A DNA stretch of 64,000 nucleotides from CAVRXZ01 sp963773035 (GTDB lineage Bacteria; Acidobacteriota; Vicinamibacteria; Vicinamibacterales; CAVVIG01): positions 376,792-440,791 of the forward strand of contig CAVYZX010000012.1 in NCBI GenBank assembly GCA_963773035.1, given 5' to 3'. This document shows positions 1 to 7,684 of this stretch, in pieces. Position numbers and translations under genes: made by a program. Position 1 is the first letter of the stretch, and every line of letters starts with the position of its first letter. A model generated the notes under the pieces. The model saw nothing but the letters and a program-made list of their open reading frames with translations, had not been told where the DNA came from and made no database searches.

Positions 1-2
1 CG

Positions 3-3000
3 CCCATCCAGCCTTTTCCGTTAGCGGTCCTCTGCGAAAGCCAGGAAGGCTATCGCAATCTCTGCCGCCTGATCACGCGCATGAAGCTTCGCGCGCCCAA
101 GGGCGAGGGCGTGCTCACCCTCGACGAGTTGGAGGGCTCGACGCGTGGTTTGGTGGCCCTCGTTGGCAGCGCGGCGCTCCAGGGCCATCGATACGGCGTC
201 GGAGGCTTGCTCGATCGAACGATCGGAATCTTCGGACGTGATTCGGTGTACGTCGAATTGCAGCGTCATTTCCGGCGCGATGAAGAAACCGACAACCAGC
301 GCCTGATCGGCCTGGCGTCGGCATTTCGCGTGCCGGTGCTCGCAACCGGTGGCGTCCGCTTCGCCACGCCTGCCGACCGGCCCCTCTTCGACGTGCTCAC
401 CTGTATTCATCATCACACCGATCTTGCGCGGGCCGGGAAACAGCTGGCGCCGAACGCAGAACGGTACCTGAAAGCGCCGGCCGATATCGTGACCCTGTTC
501 GCCGATGCGCCCGAGGCGATTCGGCATTCGGCGGAGCTCGCCGATCGCCTGCAGTTCACGATGGCCGATCTGGGTTATCGGTTTCCCGACTACCCGGTTC
601 CGCCTGGTGATACGCAGTCGTCGTTTCTCCGGAAAATCGTGGAGGTTGGCGCGCACGAACGGTACCGGCCGTATTCGGATCGTGCCCGCGCGCAGATGGC
701 TCGCGAGCTCGATCTGATCGAAAAGCTCAAGCTGGCCGGCTATTTCCTGATCGTCTGGGACATCGTCAATTTCTGCAGACAGCACGACATCCTCGTGCAG
801 GGGCGGGGTTCTGCGGCCAATAGCGCCGTGTGCTACAGCCTCGGTATCACAGCGGTGGATCCGGTCGAGATGGACCTGCTCTTCGAACGGTTTCTTTCCG
901 AGGAACGGGGCGAGTGGCCCGACATCGATCTCGATCTGCCGAGCGGCGACCGCCGCGAGCAAGTCATTCAGCACGTATACAACAAGTACGGCCGCCTCGG
1001 GGCGGCGATGACCGCCAACGTCATCACCTATCGCGGGAGAAGCGCCGCGCGAGAAGTCGGGAAAGTACTCGGATTCGAGCCGATCCAGATCGATCGGCTC
1101 GCGAAGGTCATGAACAATTTCGAGTTCATCGACCCGGCCGATACGCTGTCGCGCCATCTCGCCACGGTCGGCCTCGATGTGCATTCGGATCGCGTTCAAC
1201 TGTTTGCACGGCTCTGGGCCCAGATGCAGGATTTGCCCCGACATCTCGGCCAGCATTCCGGTGGAATGGTGATCTGTCAGGGACAGCTCGATGCCGTCGT
1301 GCCGCTCGAAAATGCCAGTATGCCCGGCCGGGTGGTCGTCCAGTGGGACAAAGACGATTGTGCCGACATGGGGATCGTGAAAGTCGATCTCCTGGGGCTT
1401 GGCATGATGGCCGTGCTGCAAGATGCCATCGCCCTCGTGAATGGTGAACACACAACGATCAACGCCGAGTCTGCTGAGCACGCCGAGCATTCTTTAGGAA
1501 ATACACCCTCCGTGGTCTCTGCGAGCTCGGCGTTGAATCGTCGTGACATCGACCTTGCACATCTCCCCCAGAACGATCCGGTCGTCTACAAAATGCTTCA
1601 GGAAGCCGACACAATCGGTGTGTTTCAGGTCGAGTCGCGCGCGCAAATGGCCACGCTGCCGCGCCTCAAACCGGCGTCCTTTTACGACATCGTCGTGCAG
1701 GTGGCGATCATTCGGCCGGGGCCCATCGTCGGGCAGATGGTGCATCCCTATCTCAATCGCCGGGCCGGCCGAGAGCCGGTGCGGTATCCCCATCCCTCGC
1801 TCGAGCCGATTCTGGCGCGAACGCTCGGCGTGCCGCTGTTTCAAGAGCAGTTGCTGCGAATCGCGATGGTCGCCGCAGGATTCAGCGGCGGACAGGCGGA
1901 GGACTTGCGGCGTGCGTTCGGCTTCAAACGCTCGGAGCGGCGAATGAAGCAGATCGAGGTGCAGTTGCGTGAGGGCATGACGCGGCGAGGGATTACTGGC
2001 GAGGCAGCCGACCAGATCATCACTTCGATCACGTCGTTTGCGCTGTATGGTTTTCCCGAATCGCACGCGGCAAGCTTTGCGCTGCTGGCGTATGCGAGCG
2101 CGTATTTGAAGGTGCACTATCCGGCGGCGTTCTACGTGGCACTGCTCAACAACCAACCCATGGGGTTCTACCACCCTTCGTCGCTCGTGAAGGATGCTCA
2201 GCGCCGGGGAGTCCGCTTTCATCCCATCGATGTCCAGGTCTCCGACTGGGATTGCACGGTCGAGGCCGACGGCGCAATCAGGCTGGGCTTGCGCTATGTG
2301 AGCGGTCTGCGCGAGCAAGTCGGGCGGGCGATTGCTATCACCCGAGCGCGAGAGTCTACGCTCGAGCGCGAGGACGATGAATGCCGTACCAGCGCGTGGG
2401 GGTGCCCGCCTTCGCCAAGGCTACGGCGCGTCCGCCGAAGCTCGAATGATTCCTTCGAGCGGAGGCTGGAGGGCCCCACGCGAAGTAAGAAAAGCTGGCC
2501 AAATGACGGAATAACCCGGTGTCCAAAATGCGGCTGCGACGACGAATCGATGCTGGAATGCACTGACAGTGGAGGGGTGTTTTGCAACGTCTGTTCGCAT
2601 GAAACTGCTGTCGAGGGCGAGCGAAGCGCCAGCACACTGGGCCCCACGCGAAGTAAAAAGCGATTCACCTCCCTCGACGATCTCGTCGCACGAACCGGTC
2701 TTCGGCGTGACGAGCTCGTCACACTCGCTGACATCGGCGCTCTGAATTCGTTTGGCTACGATCGCCGATCGGCGATGTGGCAAGCGGAGCGTGCGGCGCG
2801 GCCGTCAGGAGAGCTGTTCACAGCGATCAACGCAGAGCCCGCAGAGCTCGCCGAGTATTCAAAACAGGAAATCTCTGCGAACTCTGTGGGCTCCGCGTTG
2901 ATCGTTAGTGATGACTGTCCCTTGAGCCCCATGACCGAGTCCGAGCGGCTCGTCGCCGACTATGCCGGCACGAAGTTGACGATCGGCCGTCATCCAATGG

Positions 3001-3347
3001 CTCTTCGGCGCGAGGATCTCGCGATGCGGGGCGTGTTGCGCGCGTGCGATCTGAAATCGGCGCGGCAGGGCCGCCGCGTGCGTGTCGCCGGAATGGTGAT
3101 CACGCGCCAGCGTCCAGGTACCGCGAAAGGATTCGTCTTCCTCACGCTCGAGGATGAAACCGGTATCGCCAACATCATCGTGCGCCCCGACCTTTTTGCC
3201 CGCGATCGCCTCGTGATCGTGGACGAACCGTTTCTGATTGTCGACGGTGTGCTCCAGAACCAGGACGGCGTGACGTCGGTGCGGGCGGAGCAAGTGCAGG
3301 GGATGCCCGGGATCGACGTGGACTTCGACGCCCACGATTTTTATTAG
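3..3347 (+). CDS. dnaE2: Error-prone DNA polymerase, DnaE2/ImuC (5' end outside window)
   Basis: Alpha-subunit-type (C-family) translesion polymerase, normally acting with ImuA/ImuB in damage-induced mutagenesis. The frame is open from the window edge, so the start lies upstream; 1114 residues are visible. Seen in order: the end of the PHP domain (EGYRNLCRLITRMKLRAPKG), the GRGSAANSAVCY loop (about 800), the catalytic PDIDLD acidic motif (about 920), VDLLGLG with the third acidic residue (about 1390), FPESHAASFALLAYAS (about 2055) and a C-terminal OB fold (about 3060-3340). The usual DnaE2 is near 1050-1080 residues, so this protein is unusually long. The excess comes from in-frame inserts at about 1457-1537, 2350-2660 and 2825-2903, listed separately. 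Whether the enlarged protein is active is unknown. Confidence 0.93.
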   Translation, partial: PIQPFPLAVLCESQEGYRNLCRLITRMKLRAPKGEGVLTLDELEGSTRGLVALVGSAALQGHRYGVGGLLDRTIGIFGRDSVYVELQRHFRRDEETDNQRLIGLASAFRVPVLATGGVRFATPADRPLFDVLTCIHHHTDLARAGKQLAPNAERYLKAPADIVTLFADAPEAIRHSAELADRLQFTMADLGYRFPDYPVPPGDTQSSFLRKIVEVGAHERYRPYSDRARAQMARELDLIEKLKLAGYFLIVWDIVNFCRQHDILVQGRGSAANSAVCYSLGITAVDPVEMDLLFERFLSEERGEWPDIDLDLPSGDRREQVIQHVYNKYGRLGAAMTANVITYRGRSAAREVGKVLGFEPIQIDRLAKVMNNFEFIDPADTLSRHLATVGLDVHSDRVQLFARLWAQMQDLPRHLGQHSGGMVICQGQLDAVVPLENASMPGRVVVQWDKDDCADMGIVKVDLLGLGMMAVLQDAIALVNGEHTTINAESAEHAEHSLGNTPSVVSASSALNRRDIDLAHLPQNDPVVYKMLQEADTIGVFQVESRAQMATLPRLKPASFYDIVVQVAIIRPGPIVGQMVHPYLNRRAGREPVRYPHPSLEPILARTLGVPLFQEQLLRIAMVAAGFSGGQAEDLRRAFGFKRSERRMKQIEVQLREGMTRRGITGEAADQIITSITSFALYGFPESHAASFALLAYASAYLKVHYPAAFYVALLNNQPMGFYHPSSLVKDAQRRGVRFHPIDVQVSDWDCTVEADGAIRLGLRYVSGLREQVGRAIAITRARESTLEREDDECRTSAWGCPPSPRLRRVRRSSNDSFERRLEGPTRSKKSWPNDGITRCPKCGCDDESMLECTDSGGVFCNVCSHETAVEGERSASTLGPTRSKKRFTSLDDLVARTGLRRDELVTLADIGALNSFGYDRRSAMWQAERAARPSGELFTAINAEPAELAEYSKQEISANSVGSALIVSDDCPLSPMTESERLVADYAGTKLTIGRHPMALRREDLAMRGVLRACDLKSARQGRRVRVAGMVITRQRPGTAKGFVFLTLEDETGIANIIVRPDLFARDRLVIVDEPFLIVDGVLQNQDGVTSVRAEQVQGMPGIDVDFDAHDFY
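1457..1537. repeat. Palindromic element inside dnaE2 (copy 1)
   Basis: Imperfect inverted repeat inserted in frame. The left arm begins GATCAACGCCGAG and the right arm ends CTCGGCGTTGAAT, with nine perfectly paired bases at the base (1461-1469 with 1526-1534) and weaker pairing inward. It encodes INAESAEHAEHS, which is foreign to DnaE2 and sits between VNGEHTT and DIDLAHLPQNDP. It matches copy 2 at 2825-2903 in layout and in encoded peptide. Confidence 0.75.
2350..2662. repeat. Composite repeat insert in dnaE2 with zinc-ribbon-like segment
   Basis: About 100 codons with no counterpart in usual DnaE2 separate the AIAITRARE region from FTSLDDLVARTGL. The insert has two small hairpins (GCCTT/AAGGC and CGGCG/CGCCG, about 2409-2436). 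It also has a direct repeat of about 24 bp, GGGCCCCACGCGAAGTAA, at 2471-2495 and 2639-2662. These copies are 168 bp apart, exactly 56 codons. Between them lies a CPKC...CNVC segment (2520-2600) resembling a TFIIB-type zinc ribbon. The frame is unbroken throughout. Confidence 0.7.
2825..2903. repeat. Palindromic element inside dnaE2 (copy 2)
   Basis: Long imperfect palindrome in frame with the polymerase. The arms are 2825-2855 and 2873-2903, with 27 of 31 positions complementary by eye, beginning GATCAACGC and ending GCGTTGATC. It encodes INAEPAELAEYS followed by SANSVGSALIV, again not polymerase-like. It is the same element type as copy 1. Confidence 0.8.
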
Positions 3348-3355
3348 CCGCCGCC

Positions 3356-3369
3356 GATGAAATTTCATC
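3356..3369. promoter_or_regulatory. Perfect 14-bp palindrome downstream of dnaE2
   Basis: GATGAAATTTCATC is a perfect dyad 9 bp after the dnaE2 stop and about 160 bp before pqqA. It could be an operator or chance. No regulator gene is adjacent. Confidence 0.25.
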
Positions 3370-3461
3370 TATGTTGTTGCAACCAAACGCGTTATGGCCA
3401 AAAAGCCTCGCTTTTGATTCATCGGACGTTGCGGCGCTCACGCTGCCGTCAGTATTTTTAT

Positions 3462-3491
3462 TTGCCTCGTCCCCAGACGCTGCCGTAACAT
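3462..3491 (+). promoter_or_regulatory. Possible promoter of the pqq operon
   Basis: TTGCCT at 3462-3467 and TAACAT at 3486-3491 are separated by 18 bp, placing a start of transcription near 3498 and leaving a short leader before pqqA at 3531. The match to a housekeeping sigma consensus is moderate. Confidence 0.35.
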
Positions 3492-3530
3492 CGCCTTGCT
3501 GTTTTAGGCGACTCAGATTCAGGAGGCCGC

Positions 3531-3605
3531 ATGACCTGGACGAAGCCGGAATTCAAGGAAGTGGCTGTCACGCTCGAAGTGACGGCGTACGCGGCGCGAC
3601 GTTAG
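3531..3605 (+). CDS. pqqA: PQQ precursor peptide PqqA (24 residues)
   Basis: Ribosomal peptide whose glutamate and tyrosine side chains become the PQQ skeleton. The product MTWTKPEFKEVAVTLEVTAY plus AARR carries the conserved WxKPxF start and the E-V-T-x-Y core, in which E16 and Y20 would be cross-linked by PqqE. An AGGAGG ribosome site lies at 3521-3526, four bases before the ATG. It is followed by a hairpin and pqqB, the classic operon order. The gene is easily overlooked because of its length. Confidence 0.95.
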   Translation: MTWTKPEFKEVAVTLEVTAYAARR

Positions 3606-3614
3606 TCTCCGCAC

Positions 3615-3646
3615 GGCGGAGGGCTCGCCCGACAATGCCCTCCGCC
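3615..3646 (+). promoter_or_regulatory. Hairpin between pqqA and pqqB
   Basis: A perfect 10-bp inverted repeat, GGCGGAGGGC and GCCCTCCGCC, with a 12-base loop. No T-run follows, so it is not a standard terminator. An attenuating or transcript-stabilising hairpin would let the precursor peptide be made in excess over the enzymes, as reported for other pqq operons. The role here is inferred. Confidence 0.6.
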
Positions 3647-3659
3647 ACATCCCCTCCGA

Positions 3660-4568
3660 GTGCACATTCTTCTGCTGGGGTCGGCTGCCGGTGGCGGCTT
3701 CCCCCAATGGAACTGTTGGTGTCCCTGCTGTCGGATCGCACGCACGAGCCCCGAGAACGCCTGGCCTCGCACACAGTCCTCTGTTGCGATCAGCCGCGAC
3801 GGCAAGCGTTGGTTCCTTCTCAACGCGTCTCCTGATATTCGCGAACAGCTCCGTCGTATTCCGACCGATCCGCCTTCGGCCATGAGGCACGTTCCAATCG
3901 AAGCGGTCGTACTCACCGACGCCGAACTCGATCATTCGCTTGGAATCGTCTTGCTGAGAGAAGGGACGTGTCTGCGACTCTTCACGACGTCCGCGATTCG
4001 GTCGGTTCTGGATCTGGACTCGCACATCTTGCCGCTCACCCGCGCGTTTGCGGAGGTTCAGGTCACGGAGCTTCCCCTCGACATGCCTGTGCCGCTTGGT
4101 CAATTAGATGCGCTATCGAGCGGCCTTTCGGTCGAGGCGTTTGTAGTCCCGGCAGGGCCTCCGAGATTTGCGGCCGACGCCGCAGCGGGCCACACCGTCG
4201 GCCTCTGCGTACGCGAAGAAGCAACCGGTCGGACCTGTGCCTTCGTTCCAGGTTGTGGCGACTTGACGCCGCCGCTGCTCCAGCGACTGGCCACCGCCGA
4301 TGCCTTGCTGTTCGACGGAACGTTCTGGCGCGACGATGAGCCATTGGCGCTCGGCATCAGTCGCCGAACCGCGAAGGAGATGGATCATTTGCCGATTAGT
4401 GGCGAAGGCGGGAGCCTCGAACGGCTGGCCAGCTTGCCGTGCCGGCATCGAATTTATACCCATATCAACAACACGAATCCGATCCTCCTCGAAGGGTCTC
4501 CGGAGCGTGCGGCCGTCGTCCAGGCGGGGTTGATTGTGGGCTACGACGGCCTATACATTAGGCTTTGA
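3660..4568 (+). CDS. pqqB: PQQ biosynthesis protein PqqB
   Basis: Metallo-beta-lactamase-fold protein of PQQ synthesis, proposed to hydroxylate the tyrosine of the cross-linked PqqA product. It has 302 residues, normal for the family. The start reads MHILLLGSAAGGGFPQWNC, as in family members, so the GTG at 3660 is chosen although only a weak ribosome site precedes it. The CWCPCC cysteine motif, the DHSLGI segment and the terminal THINNTNPIL motif are present. It follows the pqqA hairpin and lies 14 bp before the pqqC start. Confidence 0.95.
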   Translation: MHILLLGSAAGGGFPQWNCWCPCCRIARTSPENAWPRTQSSVAISRDGKRWFLLNASPDIREQLRRIPTDPPSAMRHVPIEAVVLTDAELDHSLGIVLLREGTCLRLFTTSAIRSVLDLDSHILPLTRAFAEVQVTELPLDMPVPLGQLDALSSGLSVEAFVVPAGPPRFAADAAAGHTVGLCVREEATGRTCAFVPGCGDLTPPLLQRLATADALLFDGTFWRDDEPLALGISRRTAKEMDHLPISGEGGSLERLASLPCRHRIYTHINNTNPILLEGSPERAAVVQAGLIVGYDGLYIRL

Positions 4569-4582
4569 CTGGCGGGAATGAC

Positions 4583-5341
4583 ATGACGACCACGCTGCAG
4601 GCTTCAGTTCTGGCGGCGCCTCCGCCGGCGCCCATACCATCACTGACGGCTCCACTCGCGCCGGATGATTTGGCCGAGGCTTTCCGCTCCTTCAGTGGCT
4701 CCTACTACGCGAATCATCCATTTCACCAGTTGATGCACGAAGGCAAGCTCACGAAGAGACAGCTCCAAGGCTGGGTTGCCAACCGACTGGCGTATCAACG
4801 CGCGATCCCGCGCAAAGATGCCGCGATTCTTTCCAACTGTCCCGACCCCGACGTTCGCCGTATGTGGCTGCAGCGGATTGTCGACCACGATGGAACGGAG
4901 CCGGGCAGCGGCGGAATCGAGATGTGGATCAGGCTGGGAGAGGCGCTTGGCGTTCCTCGCGTGGAAATGGAGGACGAGCGGCACGTCCTGCCCGGAGTCC
5001 GGTTTGCGACCGAGGCGTACGTGACGTTCTGCAAGACCAAACCGTGGATCGACAGCGTCGCATCGTCACTCACGGAGCTCTTCGCGCCGGACTTGATGCG
5101 CAAGCGGATTGCGGCCTTTCCGCAGCACTACAGCTGGGTTCGCCCGGAAGCGCTCGACTATTTCAAGAGCCGCCTTACCCAGGCTCCGCGCGACAGTCAG
5201 CAGGGGCTCCATCTTGTCCAGACGCGGTGTACGACCGTCGAGACGCAGCGCCGCGCGTTCGAGGCCCTCGCCTTCAAGCTCGAGTTGCTGTGGCTCATGA
5301 TCGATACGATTCATCACGCGTACGGCGAGACGATCGTCTGA
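4583..5341 (+). CDS. pqqC: Pyrroloquinoline-quinone synthase PqqC
   Basis: Cofactor-less oxidase (heme-oxygenase-like fold) that closes the ring and performs the final oxidation to PQQ (EC 1.3.3.11). It has 252 residues from the ATG at 4583; an in-frame TTG 18 bp upstream overlaps the pqqB stop and is less likely. Conserved segments seen are YYANHPFH, RIVDHDG, the SWVRPEALDYFKSRL helix and the C-terminal IHHAYG. The N-terminal 30 residues are Pro/Ala-rich and look unstructured. Confidence 0.95.
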   Translation: MTTTLQASVLAAPPPAPIPSLTAPLAPDDLAEAFRSFSGSYYANHPFHQLMHEGKLTKRQLQGWVANRLAYQRAIPRKDAAILSNCPDPDVRRMWLQRIVDHDGTEPGSGGIEMWIRLGEALGVPRVEMEDERHVLPGVRFATEAYVTFCKTKPWIDSVASSLTELFAPDLMRKRIAAFPQHYSWVRPEALDYFKSRLTQAPRDSQQGLHLVQTRCTTVETQRRAFEALAFKLELLWLMIDTIHHAYGETIV

Positions 5342-5357
5342 AGGCTTCGCGCACCTT

Positions 5358-5627
5358 ATGCCGTTGACGCCGTCATCTGTCCCGAAACTCTGGCGGCTGG
5401 CGAGGTTGGACTTCGATCAGGTTCGTCAACAGCACGTTCTGCTGTACCCGGAGGGGGCGGTCTTGCTGAACGACACGGGTGCCGCGATCTTGCAGCTCTG
5501 TGACGGGCAGCGTTCGATCGGCGCCATCGCGACAATTCTAGAAGAGCGCTACAAGTGCGACGTGACCGCTGACGTCACGGAGTATTTGTCGCAGCTCGCT
5601 GACCGGGAGCTCATCCGTGACGGCTAA
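5358..5627 (+). CDS. pqqD: PqqA-binding chaperone PqqD
   Basis: RiPP recognition element that binds PqqA and presents it to PqqE. It has 89 residues. The family pattern PKLWRLARLDFDQVRQQHVL, then LLYPEGAVLLNDTGAAIL, is clear, with the winged-helix C-terminal half after it. Its end overlaps the pqqE start by 11 bases, which suggests translational coupling of the two partners. It is a separate gene here, not fused to PqqC or PqqE as in some species. Confidence 0.95.
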   Translation: MPLTPSSVPKLWRLARLDFDQVRQQHVLLYPEGAVLLNDTGAAILQLCDGQRSIGAIATILEERYKCDVTADVTEYLSQLADRELIRDG

Positions 5628-6708
5628 CCGCCCGACCACGCTGCTCGCGGAGCTGACGTACCGTTGTCCGCTTCATTGTCCTTACTGTTCGAATCCTCTT
5701 GCGATGGCAGGGGCGAGCGAGGAGCTGACGACCGAGGATTGGCAGCGGGTTTTCACTCAGGCCCGCGAGCTCGGCGTCCTGCAGCTCGGCCTCTCGGGCG
5801 GAGAGCCGCTCGCGCGCAAGGACCTCGAAGCGCTGGCCAGACACGCTCACGCGCTCCGCCTGTACACGACGCTCGTCACCTCCGGAGTAGGCCTGACCGA
5901 ATCACGCGCGGAGTCGTTGCGCGAAGCGGGACTCGAGCACGTCCAGATATCAATTCAGGACTCCGATCCGGAGACGGCCGATCGCATTGCGGGGATGCAA
6001 GCCGTCCACCTCAAAGAGGCGGCTGCGGCTGTCGTCCGGCGACTGGGCTTCGCGTTTTCCATCAACGCAGTACTTCATCGCGCCAACCTTCATCGAATTG
6101 GAGAGATCATCGAGCTGGCAGCCTCACTCGGCGCCGATCGGCTGGAGCTGGCCAATACCCAGTACTACGGATGGGCACTGGAGAACCGGAATGCGTTGAT
6201 GCCGACCGCCGCGCAAGTCACAGCGGCGCAAGACGTCGCTGACGAAGCGATCCGCCGATATCGCGGACGGATGCAGATCATCTACGTGCTGCCGGACTAT
6301 TACGAGACCTATCCGAAGCCGTGCTACGGCGGTTGGGGCAGCGTCTATCTCGTCGTCGCACCCGACGGCCGGGTCCTTCCTTGTCACGGCGCCACTCACA
6401 TCACGTCGTTGCAATTCGACAGCGTTCGTGATCGCTCAATGGCCTGGATCTGGGAAGAGTCGCCTGCGTTCCGGGCCTTCCGTGGCGATGAATGGATGTC
6501 GGAGCCATGTCGCAGCTGTCCACGGAAGACTATCGACTTTGGCGGGTGCCGCTGCCAGGCTTTTGCCCTCACCGGCAGCGCGACGAACACCGATCCCGTC
6601 TGTACGCTGTCGCCCCACCGGGCGGTCATCGATAAAGCCATCGACGAAGCGGCCGTTCCGATCGATTATCGCTATCGCTATCTCAAGCTCGAAACCGAGC
6701 GAGCTTGA
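5617..6708 (+). CDS. pqqE: PqqA peptide cyclase PqqE (radical SAM)
   Basis: Radical SAM enzyme that forms the Glu-Tyr carbon-carbon bond in PqqA (EC 1.21.98.4). It has 363 residues from a GTG at 5617 inside the pqqD tail. The CPLHCPYC motif (C17, C21, C24) binds the SAM cluster. The C-terminal SPASM part shows CYGGWG, LPCHGA, CRSCPRKTIDFGGCRC and a TDPVC cysteine for the auxiliary clusters. It is followed one base after the stop by the ABC ATPase gene, so the operon continues. Confidence 0.96.
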   Translation: MTANRPTTLLAELTYRCPLHCPYCSNPLAMAGASEELTTEDWQRVFTQARELGVLQLGLSGGEPLARKDLEALARHAHALRLYTTLVTSGVGLTESRAESLREAGLEHVQISIQDSDPETADRIAGMQAVHLKEAAAAVVRRLGFAFSINAVLHRANLHRIGEIIELAASLGADRLELANTQYYGWALENRNALMPTAAQVTAAQDVADEAIRRYRGRMQIIYVLPDYYETYPKPCYGGWGSVYLVVAPDGRVLPCHGATHITSLQFDSVRDRSMAWIWEESPAFRAFRGDEWMSEPCRSCPRKTIDFGGCRCQAFALTGSATNTDPVCTLSPHRAVIDKAIDEAAVPIDYRYRYLKLETERA

Positions 6709-6709
6709 G

Positions 6710-7684
6710 ATGTCCTCCAAAGAGTCTGCAGGGCCCCCAGCGATTGATGCCGTCGGGCTCGGCAGAGACTTCGGTGAGACTCGCGCGCTCGACGCACTCG
6801 ACTTACTCGTTCCCGCCGGAGCGATGGTCGGGCTGCTCGGCCCGAATGGCGCGGGCAAGACCACCGCCATGCTGGTGCTTGCGACACTGCTTCGTCCGTC
6901 GCGTGGTGGTGCACGAGTGTTCGGGTACGACATCACGCGTGCCCGTACCGACGTTCGCCATCACCTGGGACTCGTGTTTCAAGAGGCGAGCGTCGACGGT
7001 CTTTTGACCGTCGAAGAAAACCTGCTGTTCGCGGCTCGCCTCGCCGGGTTTGGGAATCAATCAGCAAGACAGGCAGCGGCCGATGCGATGGAGCGCGTCG
7101 GCCTTACGGAGCGTCGATCGCAACCGGCGCGCCATCTTTCGACGGGCTGGCGGCGGTTGATCGATCTGGCACGGGCGACCCTCCACCGTCCGGCGCTTCT
7201 CGTTCTCGACGAACCCACAGTCGGTCTCGATCCCGAGCACCGGGATCGTGCGTGGAGGTTGCTCGAGACCGAACGGCGCGAGCGCAGCACGACGGTCCTG
7301 TTCTCCACGCACTATCTCGGCGAGGCCGAGGCGTGCGATCGCGTCGTCCTTCTTGCGCGAGGGCGCGTGGTCGCTTCTGACACGCCGGCCGCCCTGAAAG
7401 CGACGCTGGGCGACGAGGTCGTCGAAGTCGAAGGCCCTGACGCTCATCGATTGCTCCCGGTGATCCGAGATCTCGTTGATGTACGGCTCGCCATCAGGAC
7501 GGAGCGCGGCTGCAGAGTCGGGATTGTGGGTTCGCGTGACGGACTCACGAAACTGGTCAGTCTTGCGCCGAAACTCGTCCGGTTGACAGTCCGTCCGGCG
7601 ACGTTGGACGACGTCTACTTTGCCATGACCCAGGCATCACACGCGGAACGGTCGGCGAGCGACAGGGTGGGGGAGCCGGTGTGA
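6710..7684 (+). CDS. ABC transporter ATP-binding protein in pqq operon
   Basis: ATPase of an ABC-2 type exporter, 324 residues from the ATG at 6710. The Walker A motif is GPNGAGKTT and Walker B is LLVLDEPTVGLDPEH. The signature motif is LSTGWRRLIDLARA rather than the usual LSGGQ, a variation worth noting. A C-terminal regulatory-like extension follows. It starts 1 bp after pqqE and overlaps the permease gene by 4 bp. ABC pairs of this type are known beside PQQ-dependent alcohol dehydrogenase systems. A substrate such as PQQ or a dehydrogenase component is a guess. Confidence 0.88.
   Translation: MSSKESAGPPAIDAVGLGRDFGETRALDALDLLVPAGAMVGLLGPNGAGKTTAMLVLATLLRPSRGGARVFGYDITRARTDVRHHLGLVFQEASVDGLLTVEENLLFAARLAGFGNQSARQAAADAMERVGLTERRSQPARHLSTGWRRLIDLARATLHRPALLVLDEPTVGLDPEHRDRAWRLLETERRERSTTVLFSTHYLGEAEACDRVVLLARGRVVASDTPAALKATLGDEVVEVEGPDAHRLLPVIRDLVDVRLAIRTERGCRVGIVGSRDGLTKLVSLAPKLVRLTVRPATLDDVYFAMTQASHAERSASDRVGEPV

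Noticed and set aside
3371..3835. Plus-strand open frame over the pqqA region
   Set aside because: It runs across pqqA and the start of pqqB in another frame and has low-complexity, Arg/Ser-rich content. The true genes there are pqqA and pqqB.
6428..6709. Longer N-terminus for the ABC ATPase
   Set aside because: The frame is open but lies inside pqqE and encodes Ser/Arg-rich sequence unlike ABC proteins. The ATG at 6710 gives the normal start.
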